Shown here one piece after another: positions 1 to 6,363 of a stretch of DNA of 21,115 bases (the first letter of the stretch is position 1; each line of letters begins with the position of its first letter). The DNA lies in the IMG/VR virus record IMGVR_UViG_3300043411_000609, positions 1 to 21,115 of that record; one strand, written 5' to 3'. A program made the position numbers and the translations under genes. The notes beneath the pieces were generated by a model, which searched no databases, was not told where the DNA came from, and saw nothing but the letters and a program-made list of their open reading frames with translations. The stretch is from a virus.

Positions 1-1933
1 CATCGTAATCAGAACGATGAGAGTTTGTAGACCTAGCAGAACCAGTAGCATCGCCGTCGATCTCGTATTGGTATCCATGTTTGATTATGCCTCTGTCAAA
101 GAATTCGTCCATTATGTCGTCAGTCCTTGCACCCTCTACGATTACTTCGTGGAAGATGTGGAAGACGTCGTCTTGATAGCACATTGCAACAGCAGACATA
201 GGTTTGCCGTAACCGATGTTAAAGTCAAACGATATGATGATTGTTGTGTTGTCTCTAGGTTTCCATGGCTCTTTTGAGTACTGCTTATCAGAGTTGTACT
301 CGTAATAGATCACCTCTTCTCTAATCTCAATCCACTGCCCGTAAAGCATGCGCAGAGCCATCTTGGGATCTAAGTCACGCTTTAGCTGTTCGATGTACTG
401 CGGAGGAAGATACGGGTTGTCTTCGGTCCGGCTGTAGTAGACGTGTCTGGTCGGATGCTTTTGTCCACCCGAGTTTGGCTCAATGAAACGCTTATACACC
501 CAATGGCTTGGTGATCCCGGGTTTGTGGCAGAGATAATTAAAGGTGTTTTAATGTGCGGTAATCGGCCGAGACGAAACGATGTCTCAACATAGGCCTGCG
601 ATTCTTCCTCGTTGTTCTCGGTTAACTCCTCAAAGCAGGCAAGAGATAGCTCAAGAGACCTAAGCTTTGAGTAATGTTTGTCGGCCCAAGATCTCGAGAT
701 AATGCTGCTGCCGTTTCGAAAGTTGATACGTGCAATCGAATCAAGCGTGTCGTAGTAAGACTCGTCGACAGAACCAAGATGCTCTATGATCTTTTTGTAG
801 AGCGTATCTTTTAAGTCCGGCAGAGCACGCCTACCCATCATGATATTAGCGCGTATGTTTTCTACTGCGTGTCTAATTGCAACATGTGCAAGTAAAATGC
901 TCTTCGCACTGTTGTGGTGTTGATACCCATTTGCAACATAATTATGAGTATTAGGAACCTGAATGTCCCAATACCATTCCTCCTTGTCAAGCCTCTCTAT
1001 TTTCAATATGGTGCTATTGGTATAACCAACGTCAATACTAAGGATATCAAGCAATGCAGGCAAAAGACCGGAGAGAATTGATCGCAAGTCTTGCGGATGG
1101 GCGGTATGCATCTGAAATAGCAAAGATTGTAGGATGCCGGACAAAATACGTGCATAAGATTTTGAATCGTCCTGAGTACAAACATCTTCAGCGCCCAAAG
1201 GTCGGGCCGCCAAGAGGCGATTTAAATCCTGCATGGACCGGTGGAAGGGTGATTCAACGTTGTGGGAGAGTATTATCTCCCGCCCCAACCGGTCATCCAT
1301 TGGCGCGCATTTATTCATACAAAAAAATAGGCCGTGTTCTGGAGCATCGCCTTGTGATGGAAAAAACTCTAGGACGTTTTTTAGAAGAGAAAGAAGTTGT
1401 TGATCACATTGACGGATGTGTTTTGCACAATGACCCAAAAAACTTAAGAGTATTTGAGAGCAATGCAGAACACCTTCGCGCAACAATAACCGGGTTGCCG
1501 CACGATGTTCATTCAACAGGACGTGAGGCGCTGAAATCGGAAAACAAATCTTTGCCAGGTCGTAAACGCTGGAGTAGGTACAAGGAGATGTGGCGAGTAG
1601 GTGATGCCCGCTTGCTACAAATTCTCCATGCTCACCTATTACTCGATAGAGATAGTCCTTACCTTTTGGGAACGCAGCGCTACTTGGCGTTAGCGCAAAT
1701 CGACCCGTCTTCTCGTGAAAACTTAAAAGACGCTTTGATCCATCTATGCTTGAAATGGGAACTAACCCACAAGATGTCTGCACTAAAGCATCTTCTCTAA
1801 GACACCCAATACTGCCCGAGAGAAGTATCTCATGCGTGCCGAGTGAGTAATCAAAGGTAGCGATGTCTCGCAAGATCTTTGCTTGCATCGGCAGAGGAAC
1901 AAACTCTGCAAGTGTGGGAGTTGAGCCGATCAT
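1..1933 (-). CDS. terL: Terminase large subunit, interrupted by an intein; runs off the left edge
   Basis: This is the ATPase-nuclease motor that packages phage DNA into the prohead. The frame opens at ATG 1933, overlapping the TGA of the small subunit as ATGA, and stays open on the minus strand to base 1. The first 43 residues end in LLSGSIG. After a 298-residue intein (1804-911) the protein resumes with SAKSILLAHVAIRH, so splicing rebuilds the Walker A motif GSIGSAKS. Walker B is seen as LSLACFEEL. Past the ATPase domain the RNase H-like nuclease begins with SFDFN and IDGDATG, whose aspartates fit the metal-binding site. The C-terminus lies outside the window. The frame is easy to miss because it has no stop inside the window. 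The family call is sure. That active TerL needs protein splicing is inferred, because the uninterrupted P-loop cannot form without it. Confidence 0.95.
   Translation of the reverse strand, partial: MIGSTPTLAEFVPLPMQAKILRDIATFDYSLGTHEILLSGSIGCLREDALVQTSCGLVPISSIDGSKRLLSFHEKTGRFALTPSSAAFPKGKDYLYRVIGEHGEFVASGHHLLATSPCTYSSVYDLAKICFPISAPHVLLNEHRAATRLLLREGVLHCSQILLSFLGHCAKHIRQCDQQLLSLLKNVLEFFPSQGDAPEHGLFFCMNKCAPMDDRLGREIILSHNVESPFHRSMQDLNRLLAARPLGAEDVCTQDDSKSYARILSGILQSLLFQMHTAHPQDLRSILSGLLPALLDILSIDVGYTNSTILKIERLDKEEWYWDIQVPNTHNYVANGYQHHNSAKSILLAHVAIRHAVENIRANIMMGRRALPDLKDTLYKKIIEHLGSVDESYYDTLDSIARINFRNGSSIISRSWADKHYSKLRSLELSLACFEELTENNEEESQAYVETSFRLGRLPHIKTPLIISATNPGSPSHWVYKRFIEPNSGGQKHPTRHVYYSRTEDNPYLPPQYIEQLKRDLDPKMALRMLYGQWIEIREEVIYYEYNSDKQYSKEPWKPRDNTTIIISFDFNIGYGKPMSAVAMCYQDDVFHIFHEVIVEGARTDDIMDEFFDRGIIKHGYQYEIDGDATGSARSTNSHRSDYD
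911..1804 (-). other. Intein in the Walker A loop of TerL, with Hint domains flanking an antisense HNH gene
   Basis: This 298-residue in-frame insert begins at Cys1 (codon 1804-1802) with CLREDALVQTSCGLVPI, a typical intein block A. Block B follows as RVIGEHGEFVASGHHLLAT. The C-terminal splicing region reads WDIQVPNTHNYVANGYQHHN (blocks F and G), with penultimate His and last Asn (913-911), and the next extein residue is Ser. These are the residues of a class 1 intein (Cys1, His-Asn, +1 Ser), so it looks able to splice. The stretch between the two splicing regions, about residues 100-255, shows no LAGLIDADG or HNH motif in the intein frame. It is the antisense of the HNH gene at 1054-1800, yet contains no stop. 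Inteins in phage terminase P-loops are known. An endonuclease coded on the opposite strand is not the usual layout. Confidence 0.93.
1054..1800 (+). CDS. HNH homing endonuclease, encoded antisense within the TerL intein
   Basis: This 248-residue protein resembles the mobile HNH endonucleases common in phages. Residues 5-37 (RRELIASLADGRYASEIAKI and on) look like a helix-turn-helix DNA-binding segment. Residues 55-66 (GDLNPAWTGGRV) and 96-142 carry the HNH core: LEHRLVMEKTLGRFL, VVDHIDG, NDPKNLRVF and NAEHLR, with likely active-site residues His98, Asp117-His118, Asn130 and His140. An AAGGA site lies 9 bases before ATG 1054. The gene lies wholly inside the intein (911-1804) on the other strand, so it would move with it. 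About the last 70-80 residues, after GRKRW near 173, are antisense to the Hint N-terminal domain and match nothing I know. They may be a by-product of read-through to the first stop. The likely role is to cut intein-free terL alleles and promote homing; this is inferred. Confidence 0.88.
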   Translation: MQAKDRRELIASLADGRYASEIAKIVGCRTKYVHKILNRPEYKHLQRPKVGPPRGDLNPAWTGGRVIQRCGRVLSPAPTGHPLARIYSYKKIGRVLEHRLVMEKTLGRFLEEKEVVDHIDGCVLHNDPKNLRVFESNAEHLRATITGLPHDVHSTGREALKSENKSLPGRKRWSRYKEMWRVGDARLLQILHAHLLLDRDSPYLLGTQRYLALAQIDPSSRENLKDALIHLCLKWELTHKMSALKHLL

Positions 1934-2322
1934 TCTTTAAGAAGATCTTTTGGATTATACCCGAGGATAATAGGCTTAGCGTCATCACCTGACACCTCAA
2001 CTCTATCTGTCCACTTGAATCTGTTTTTCATTTGAAAACAGTAATTGCCAGTGTTGAGAGTCTTACCATCTGGCTCATTCCAAATGCCTTCGATGCCTAT
2101 AGACTCCCAAAATAGTTGACATTTTAGGAATGCTTCTTTTTTGGCGTCAACATACTCTGGGTGTTTTTCTTCCCAATCGTACATTGTTTGTTTTGATACA
2201 TTGACGACAGCCCCAAAGGTTTCATAGCTAAATCCCTTGGACATATGTTCAACGAGCAATTTGCAATATTCTGGTTTGTATAGTGTAGGACGGCCACCGG
2301 GGCCTTTCGGACTAGCTTCCAT
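1930..2322 (-). CDS. terS: Terminase small subunit
   Basis: A 130-residue DNA-recognition subunit of the packaging terminase. Residues 9-50 (GGRPTLYKPEYCKLLVEHM and on) match the N-terminal helix-turn-helix region of phage small terminases, including the FGAVVNVSKQTMYDWEEKHPE segment, where a resolvase-like HTH reads DNA. The C-terminal part (ESIGIEGIWNEP, YCFQMKNRFKWTD) is typical of this group. I chose ATG 2322 because GGGAG lies 8 bases before it; an in-frame GTG at 2343 would add 7 residues without a comparable site. The stop overlaps the TerL start as ATGA, indicating translational coupling. The gene stands at the head of the minus-strand packaging operon. Confidence 0.9.
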   Translation of the reverse strand: MEASPKGPGGRPTLYKPEYCKLLVEHMSKGFSYETFGAVVNVSKQTMYDWEEKHPEYVDAKKEAFLKCQLFWESIGIEGIWNEPDGKTLNTGNYCFQMKNRFKWTDRVEVSGDDAKPIILGYNPKDLLKE

Positions 2323-2418
2323 GCTAATAACTCCCTTGCTCACAGAGCAGACGGTTTAAAACCCACAGGATTTTATTTTTATTGTCAAGCATGGCACAAA
2401 TCTAGGATTACCGCAAGT

Positions 2419-2446
2419 TTGGCGGTTACAAGATCCGTGGTAAAAT
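2419..2446 (+). promoter_or_regulatory. Probable sigma70-type promoter for the phosphoesterase gene
   Basis: TTGGCG (2419-2424) and TAAAAT (2441-2446) are separated by 16 bases and lie just upstream of the GGAGG site and ATG 2473. The 150-base gap is shared by divergent genes. On the minus strand a TTGACA (2388-2383) points toward terS, but I see no good -10 at normal spacing. Confidence 0.45.
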
Positions 2447-2472
2447 AAATAAACTATTACGACGGAGGTGCT

Positions 2473-3213
2473 ATGGAGCGTACGGCCCTTGTGCTCAGTG
2501 ATCTACACTATCCACATGTTGACCCTAAGTACATATCCATCGCAACCTCCCTCATAAAATATCTAAAGCCCGACTACGTGATCCAATGCGGAGATGCATT
2601 AGATGCTTCAACTATTAGCAGTTACACACAAAATCCTAAGATTACAAATCGCCTGATTGACGAGATAGAAGCTTACCGTAAACAGCTTGATGTGTGGCAA
2701 AAAATTATGGTTCCTGGAAGCGTCTTTCACCAATTAGAAGGGAACCATTCTGAGCGTCTCCAGCGCTTTGTGGCAAAGAACTGTAAGGAAATACATCAGC
2801 TCGTAAATGACATTCCAACAATGCTTGGCTTCAAAGAAAGGAACAAAGGTGGTGTTAAGTTCGTTTGGCATCCTCTATATAAGTGGGACTCGTGCAAAAT
2901 TGGTGACGTTGTATTTCACCACGGAACTTACTACGACAAGAATCTAGCCGTCACAAACCTTACCAGATATCCAGGCGTCAACTTCTGTCAGGGCCATGCC
3001 CATAGGTACAGCCATGCAGCGGCTAACGGCTTTTGGAGTGTGAGTCTTGGTCACGGCTCACTTGCGCACAAAACCGCACACATTCACGCGCCTAATACGA
3101 CATGGCAACAAGCTATGGGCGTGGTCACGTTCATTAGCGGTAAAGGCCACTTTGAGCCTATCCTTGTAAACAATGGAAAGGCGGTCTTTCGTGGCAAAGA
3201 ATTCAAAGCCTAG
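2473..3213 (+). CDS. Calcineurin-like metallophosphoesterase
   Basis: A 246-residue two-metal phosphoesterase. The metal-binding motifs appear in family order: LSDLHYPH (DxH, residues 9-14), CGDALD (GDxxD, near 41), EGNHSER (GNH, near 90), FHHG (near 151) and GHAHRYSH (GHxH, near 176). This is the full set expected for an active enzyme. Phage members of this family are often annotated as DNA repair or nucleotide phosphatases; the substrate cannot be read from the sequence. A GGAGGTG site directly precedes ATG 2473. It overlaps the start of the next gene and forms a two-gene plus-strand unit divergent from the terminase operon. Confidence 0.88.
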   Translation: MERTALVLSDLHYPHVDPKYISIATSLIKYLKPDYVIQCGDALDASTISSYTQNPKITNRLIDEIEAYRKQLDVWQKIMVPGSVFHQLEGNHSERLQRFVAKNCKEIHQLVNDIPTMLGFKERNKGGVKFVWHPLYKWDSCKIGDVVFHHGTYYDKNLAVTNLTRYPGVNFCQGHAHRYSHAAANGFWSVSLGHGSLAHKTAHIHAPNTTWQQAMGVVTFISGKGHFEPILVNNGKAVFRGKEFKA

Positions 3214-3490
3214 ACGCAAACGCGTTATCAATATCATGGGGACTAAGGTCAAAGTACGCTACACGTCTAAGGTCCTTTACGACGGGGACGAAGAGCTTCA
3301 CGGAGCTTTCTACGCTGATACTATGACGGTCTTTGTCAGCAACAAATCAGCCGTTCATGAGACGCTATGCCATGAAATTTTCCATAGTTTTTTGGCCATC
3401 AGCGGCTACAATCAAGGCATGTCCGCAGCTACTGAAGAGGGTTTGACCCGTGCCTTTGAGCATGCGTTTTCAAAGTATCTTAAGTTCTAG
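3191..3490 (+). CDS. Small HExxH zinc metallopeptidase-like protein
   Basis: The protein contains VHETLCHEIFHSFLAISG, an HExxH zinc motif, followed by TEEGLTRAFEHAF, where a glutamate could be the third ligand. The pattern resembles the small phage relatives of SprT and ImmA/IrrE metalloproteins. The preceding strands (KVRYTSKVLYDGDEELHGAF, then MTVFVS) are typical of their N-terminal part. The start is uncertain. GTG 3191 has an AAAGG site 9 bases upstream and overlaps the phosphoesterase by 23 bases. ATG 3236 (84 residues) and ATG 3173 are also possible but have weak sites. A role as phage protease is inferred; many such proteins have no known substrate. Confidence 0.7.
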   Translation: MAKNSKPRRKRVINIMGTKVKVRYTSKVLYDGDEELHGAFYADTMTVFVSNKSAVHETLCHEIFHSFLAISGYNQGMSAATEEGLTRAFEHAFSKYLKF

Positions 3491-3602
3491 TTTGTCAAGT
3501 GAACGATCTTGCAGAAATTAACTTTATTATAGTGAAAATCGATCCAATTATTATATAAACAAAAACAAAGCCTTATGAAGGTTGTCGTTTAATTAATTAC
3601 CT

Positions 3603-3622
3603 AAGGTAAAACCCGTTACCTT
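3603..3622. terminator. Perfect hairpin at the end of the minus-strand lipoprotein gene
   Basis: AAGGTAA (3603-3609) and TTACCTT (3616-3622) are exact inverted repeats with a 6-base loop, overlapping the stop codon of the lipoprotein gene. There is no clean T tract on either side, so it could be a weak terminator between convergent genes or an mRNA-stabilising hairpin. The rest of the gap 3491-3602 is AT-rich and holds no gene I can support. Confidence 0.4.
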
Positions 3623-4112
3623 ACCGAGTCAGAAGAACCTGATACAAGTCAAAGTCCCTGGTGGCTTCTGTTCTACCGTCGTTTCCTACCGAGTAGAAGA
3701 CACCCATGTCGATATAAATGCCCTCATTAGGATTATTACGCCACGTAGCGTAGTAAGACTCGCCTGGCGTGAAGTATTCGAACCCTTCGGAGTCTCCAGA
3801 TAGTTGGTGGCTAACGTAGACCAGGTCAACGTTGTAGACGCCTTTGCCGTCGTCGCCAGTAACTTTGTAGTCTCTGGTCATCTCTGCTGACGCTGTCTCT
3901 TTTAGGCATGTTGCGTCGTCAAACTTTTTGATCGTGACTTTTGACGTCGTATTCGTATTTTCTACGCGCACTATCTGTTGGTACTTACACTCAGACTGAA
4001 AGTTACCATAGAAGCTTACAGGTACTTTGGCGTCTGCTGATGCTGGTGTGTGGTCGTTTGACTGACCGCATGAACTAAGAGCAACTGACATTATGAATAG
4101 AAAGTTACGCAT
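3621..4112 (-). CDS. Predicted phage-encoded lipoprotein
   Basis: 163 residues. The N-terminus (MRNFLFIMSVALSSCGQSND) is a short type II signal peptide with lipobox LSSC, so Cys15 is the predicted lipidation site. The mature part begins with a low-complexity tether (DHTPASADA) and continues as alternating polar and hydrophobic strands with two further cysteines (SECKY and ATCLK) that could form a disulfide. I recognise no family. An AGGAGG site lies 5 bases before ATG 4112. It is transcribed against its neighbours together with a tiny membrane protein (4193-4291), the layout of an independently expressed 'moron'. Phage lipoproteins sometimes block superinfection or alter the host surface; that role is a guess here. 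Confidence 0.75.
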   Translation of the reverse strand: MRNFLFIMSVALSSCGQSNDHTPASADAKVPVSFYGNFQSECKYQQIVRVENTNTTSKVTIKKFDDATCLKETASAEMTRDYKVTGDDGKGVYNVDLVYVSHQLSGDSEGFEYFTPGESYYATWRNNPNEGIYIDMGVFYSVGNDGRTEATRDFDLYQVLLTR

Positions 4113-4192
4113 AGGGCCTCCTGTTTGCTGATAACCCCTTATCGGTATCCTGTGGGTAAACTTGAGGCCTATTTTGTAAGCTATTGATTTGC

Positions 4193-4291
4193 CTACCTAG
4201 CCCAGACCGTAACAAGCCCCGCCAGGGACACAAGCAGCTGCATTAAACTGATGATTATGAGTAAGCCGATAGCACCAAGGATGTTTTTCAT
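4193..4291 (-). CDS. Tiny single-span membrane protein
   Basis: A 32-residue product, almost entirely one hydrophobic helix: MKNILGAIGLLIIISLMQLL followed by VSLAGLVTVWAR. GGGGAG lies 5 bases before ATG 4291. It precedes the lipoprotein gene on the same strand by about 80 bases and is probably cotranscribed with it. No family is recognised. A toxin-like, holin-like or small regulatory membrane peptide are all possible. It is too short to be certain, but the ribosome site and clean hydrophobic character support it. Confidence 0.5.
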   Translation of the reverse strand: MKNILGAIGLLIIISLMQLLVSLAGLVTVWAR

Positions 4292-4522
4292 AAGGTCTCC
4301 CCGTCTGAGTTTTGGATTTTCAACCTACCAAATTCCCAAAATTCTGCCTCAATTTTCTTCAAGGCTTCATAGAATCTTTTATAAAACCAAAATCCTAAAT
4401 AGTTACCTACAGTCTACACTGTATACGTTGTAGGCAATATGTCAGGTACTTTACTAAACATAACCTATGTAAAAATTATACAGCTTATTTATTGAGCAAG
4501 CTCATAAAAAATTTGAACTTAT

Positions 4523-4537
4523 AATGTTGATAACATT
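4523..4537. promoter_or_regulatory. Operator-like inverted repeat overlapping a TATAAT box
   Basis: AATGTT GAT AACATT is a perfect inverted repeat with a 3-base spacer. It shares bases with TATAAT at 4520-4525, a classic position for a repressor site. No good -35 is seen at 16-18 bases, so promoter status is uncertain. Confidence 0.35.
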
Positions 4538-4760
4538 TTACACACCTAAACATGTATGAGTTTAGAAAGTGCAAATTTTTCGTACAGGTTTTTGACACCC
4601 CACCTATACTTAGATTTTTAAAAATCAATGTCATGTAGAGTGACATGTGTTGTGTGGAGGGTGGTGCGGGGTTTTTAGCCTAAAATTTAATCATTGCATA
4701 TTTAATAAAATCTTGTAGATTCAGTTCCAGCAAATCCTCTTCGGATTTCTGAGTTAGAAG

Positions 4761-4787
4761 CCCTCCTACTTTGCTAGGGGGGTTTTT
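4761..4787 (+). terminator. Strong rho-independent terminator upstream of the replication operon
   Basis: CCCTCCTA (4761-4768) pairs with TAGGGGGG (4775-4782) over 8 bp including one G-T pair, with a 6-base loop, and is followed by TTTTT (4783-4787). It acts only on plus-strand transcripts. No plus-strand protein gene ends before it, so it may end a leader or small RNA made from 4292-4760, or insulate the helicase operon. Confidence 0.75.
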
Positions 4788-4869
4788 AATTTCTAGTTCC
4801 CTTCGAAGGAGGTTTTAGTTAAAACAGGTTCACTCAGAATTCCCGAGACTCTAAACCTAAGGATTTGCC

Positions 4870-6363
4870 ATGGCCAACAAGTTGGACCTTCTTGTACTCG
4901 AATTCAAAAAAATCCCCGGACTCAAAGTTACAAAGGCAGGGAAGCTTGCGGTTGCTAGCCGGACTATTAGCAATTCAGAAAATGCGTTCACCATCCTATT
5001 TAATTACCTGCCAGACCCCGCAAAAACTGAACTGATTACAAACTTTACCGAACTTTACATGGACTTGGTAAAGCCCGACGGGGATGCTTTGTTTAGAGCC
5101 CAACTCATAGAGTCACTTAAGGCTTTGAAAGTGTCGGTTTACAAAGTCCCCACGGTTGTATTTGACGCAGCTGCTCCGTGTTGTCTGACTAAGATCAAGG
5201 TCATTCAAGACTTTGAAAACTTCTCAAGCTCCTTTCTGTTCAACCCAGAAACCGAAGAAGTCTACAACGTCGACGTCAACAAAGTTCTGCCGTCCATTGT
5301 GGCAAAGCACTTCCCAGAGAAAGAGGACCGGGCTAGGTGGATGGCTGAGCACACCGACAGTAGGCTCATTCGCTATAAACCTTTCCAACCTAAGCTTTAC
5401 GAAGATGATTCTAGGATGGTTTTTAACAAATGGGCTAAGCCTGCATACCTGCTGGATTGGGAACCCGACCCCTCGGTAACCAATCCGCCGGAGGAGTTCA
5501 GCAAAGTTTTTGAGCATCTTTTCCCAAACCCCTCTGAAAGGCCCCACGTTCTCTCCTGGATGAGGGAGGCCCTATTTGGTAGGGAAAGTACCGTACTGAT
5601 ACTTACGGGCGTCCCAGGCTGTGGCAAAGGCGTTTTAACGTATAACGTTTTAGGCAACCTCGTCGGCCTTAGCAATTGGACCAAGGCAGCGGCTAACTTT
5701 GAGGACTCCCAATTCCACGGAGACATTAGGGGTCGGACCGTATTTGTACTCAATGAAATAAAACTTGGGAAAAAGACCAAAGATAAACTTAAAGACTTTG
5801 CAGATGGCATAGCCACCTTGAATGAAAAGCACGTAAGAAACGTCATAGCCGAGGACATTCATGCAAGTTTTGTCTTGACTAACAACTACCCTAGTCACAA
5901 CTGGCTTGAATACTCCGACAGAAAATTTTACGTCCCAGAGCTGGCAAATGAAAAGCTAGACGACAAATACGGCAAAGCTTGGGTAACTAATTTCTGTGAA
6001 ACGGTTACGAAAGACCCGGCATTTTTAAAAACTATGGCAAGTTATTTGTATTGTAATTTCACTAAGCAGGTAAATTACCCCAAGACAGAAACTTTTTACA
6101 CGATTTGCCGCATGTGTTTGCCCGCCTACTTTAAAAAATTCTTACTTCTTTGCGAAAACAAAAAAGAATTCTCCGAAAAAGACTTGGACCGCGTATCTAA
6201 ATTTAGAAGGCCTATAAATGTTTACGAATTGAAAGAAACTTTAGAGACCTACCAAAGAGAGACTGGGAAAAAAGTCGCAGAACTTGTAGAAGGTGTGTCC
6301 GGTTGGATTGCCCACAGCTACATATGCAAAGACGACTCTAGTGACTCTGAGGATTTGATCTAG
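4870..6363 (+). CDS. SF3-like replicative helicase (DUF5906/P4-type ATPase)
   Basis: 497 residues. The central ATPase shows Walker A TGVPGCGKGV (residues 246-255, Lys253), a Walker B-like VFVLNEI (291-297) in which Asn-Glu replaces Asp-Glu, and a sensor segment SFVLTNNYP followed by SDRKFYVPEL, where the arginine fits the arginine-finger region. This order is that of the superfamily 3 helicases of P4 and many phages, which unwind DNA at the fork as hexamers. The first 220 residues show no primase motif I recognise, so a combined primase function is not supported here. An AAGGA site lies 6 bases before ATG 4870. Its TAG shares a base with the GTG start of the polymerase gene, so the two are translationally coupled. 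Confidence 0.82.
   Translation: MANKLDLLVLEFKKIPGLKVTKAGKLAVASRTISNSENAFTILFNYLPDPAKTELITNFTELYMDLVKPDGDALFRAQLIESLKALKVSVYKVPTVVFDAAAPCCLTKIKVIQDFENFSSSFLFNPETEEVYNVDVNKVLPSIVAKHFPEKEDRARWMAEHTDSRLIRYKPFQPKLYEDDSRMVFNKWAKPAYLLDWEPDPSVTNPPEEFSKVFEHLFPNPSERPHVLSWMREALFGRESTVLILTGVPGCGKGVLTYNVLGNLVGLSNWTKAAANFEDSQFHGDIRGRTVFVLNEIKLGKKTKDKLKDFADGIATLNEKHVRNVIAEDIHASFVLTNNYPSHNWLEYSDRKFYVPELANEKLDDKYGKAWVTNFCETVTKDPAFLKTMASYLYCNFTKQVNYPKTETFYTICRMCLPAYFKKFLLLCENKKEFSEKDLDRVSKFRRPINVYELKETLETYQRETGKKVAELVEGVSGWIAHSYICKDDSSDSEDLI

Larger units (their letters stand above)
4292..4869. promoter_or_regulatory. Gene-free control region with a run of inverted repeats before the replication operon
   Basis: I see no supportable gene in these 578 bases. 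The DNA is AT-rich in 4430-4730 and holds several different inverted repeats: CCTACA/TGTAGG (4406-4411 and 4429-4434) enclosing ACAGT/ACTGT; TTTATTGAGC/GCTCATAAA (4487-4507, one bulge); AATGTT/AACATT (4523-4537), which overlaps a TATAAT at 4520-4525; CTAAAC/GTTTAG (4546-4565); the palindrome GATTTTTAAAAATC (4613-4626); ATGTCA/TGACAT (4628-4646); and AAATCC/GGATTT (4732-4748). A consensus TTGACA lies at 4592-4597 without a good -10. The position between divergent operons, directly before helicase and polymerase, suits an operator region, a replication origin, or both; this is inferred. Confidence 0.5.

Noticed and set aside
17-277. Plus-strand 86-residue open frame
   Set aside because: It is the antisense of the TerL nuclease domain, which is clearly coding on the minus strand, and it has no family features.
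1003-1185. Minus-strand 60-residue frame inside the intein
   Set aside because: It is in a different frame from TerL and antisense to the HNH gene, with no ribosome site or motif.
911-1804. Group I intron instead of an intein in terL
   Set aside because: The insert is in frame and open throughout, starts with Cys and intein block A, and ends in VANGYQHHN before Ser. An intron need not show any of these.
4290-4412. Minus-strand frame reading YLGFWFYKRFYEALKKIEAE, ending in ATGA with the tiny membrane gene
   Set aside because: It looks protein-like and ends at a coupled junction, but there is no ATG, GTG or well-placed TTG start after the preceding stop, so I do not call it.
4251-4433. Plus-strand 60-residue open frame
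   Set aside because: Low-complexity composition, no ribosome site, and it overlaps the better supported minus-strand membrane peptide.
5224-5898. Several minus-strand frames within the helicase gene
   Set aside because: Shadows of a gene with clear Walker motifs on the plus strand.
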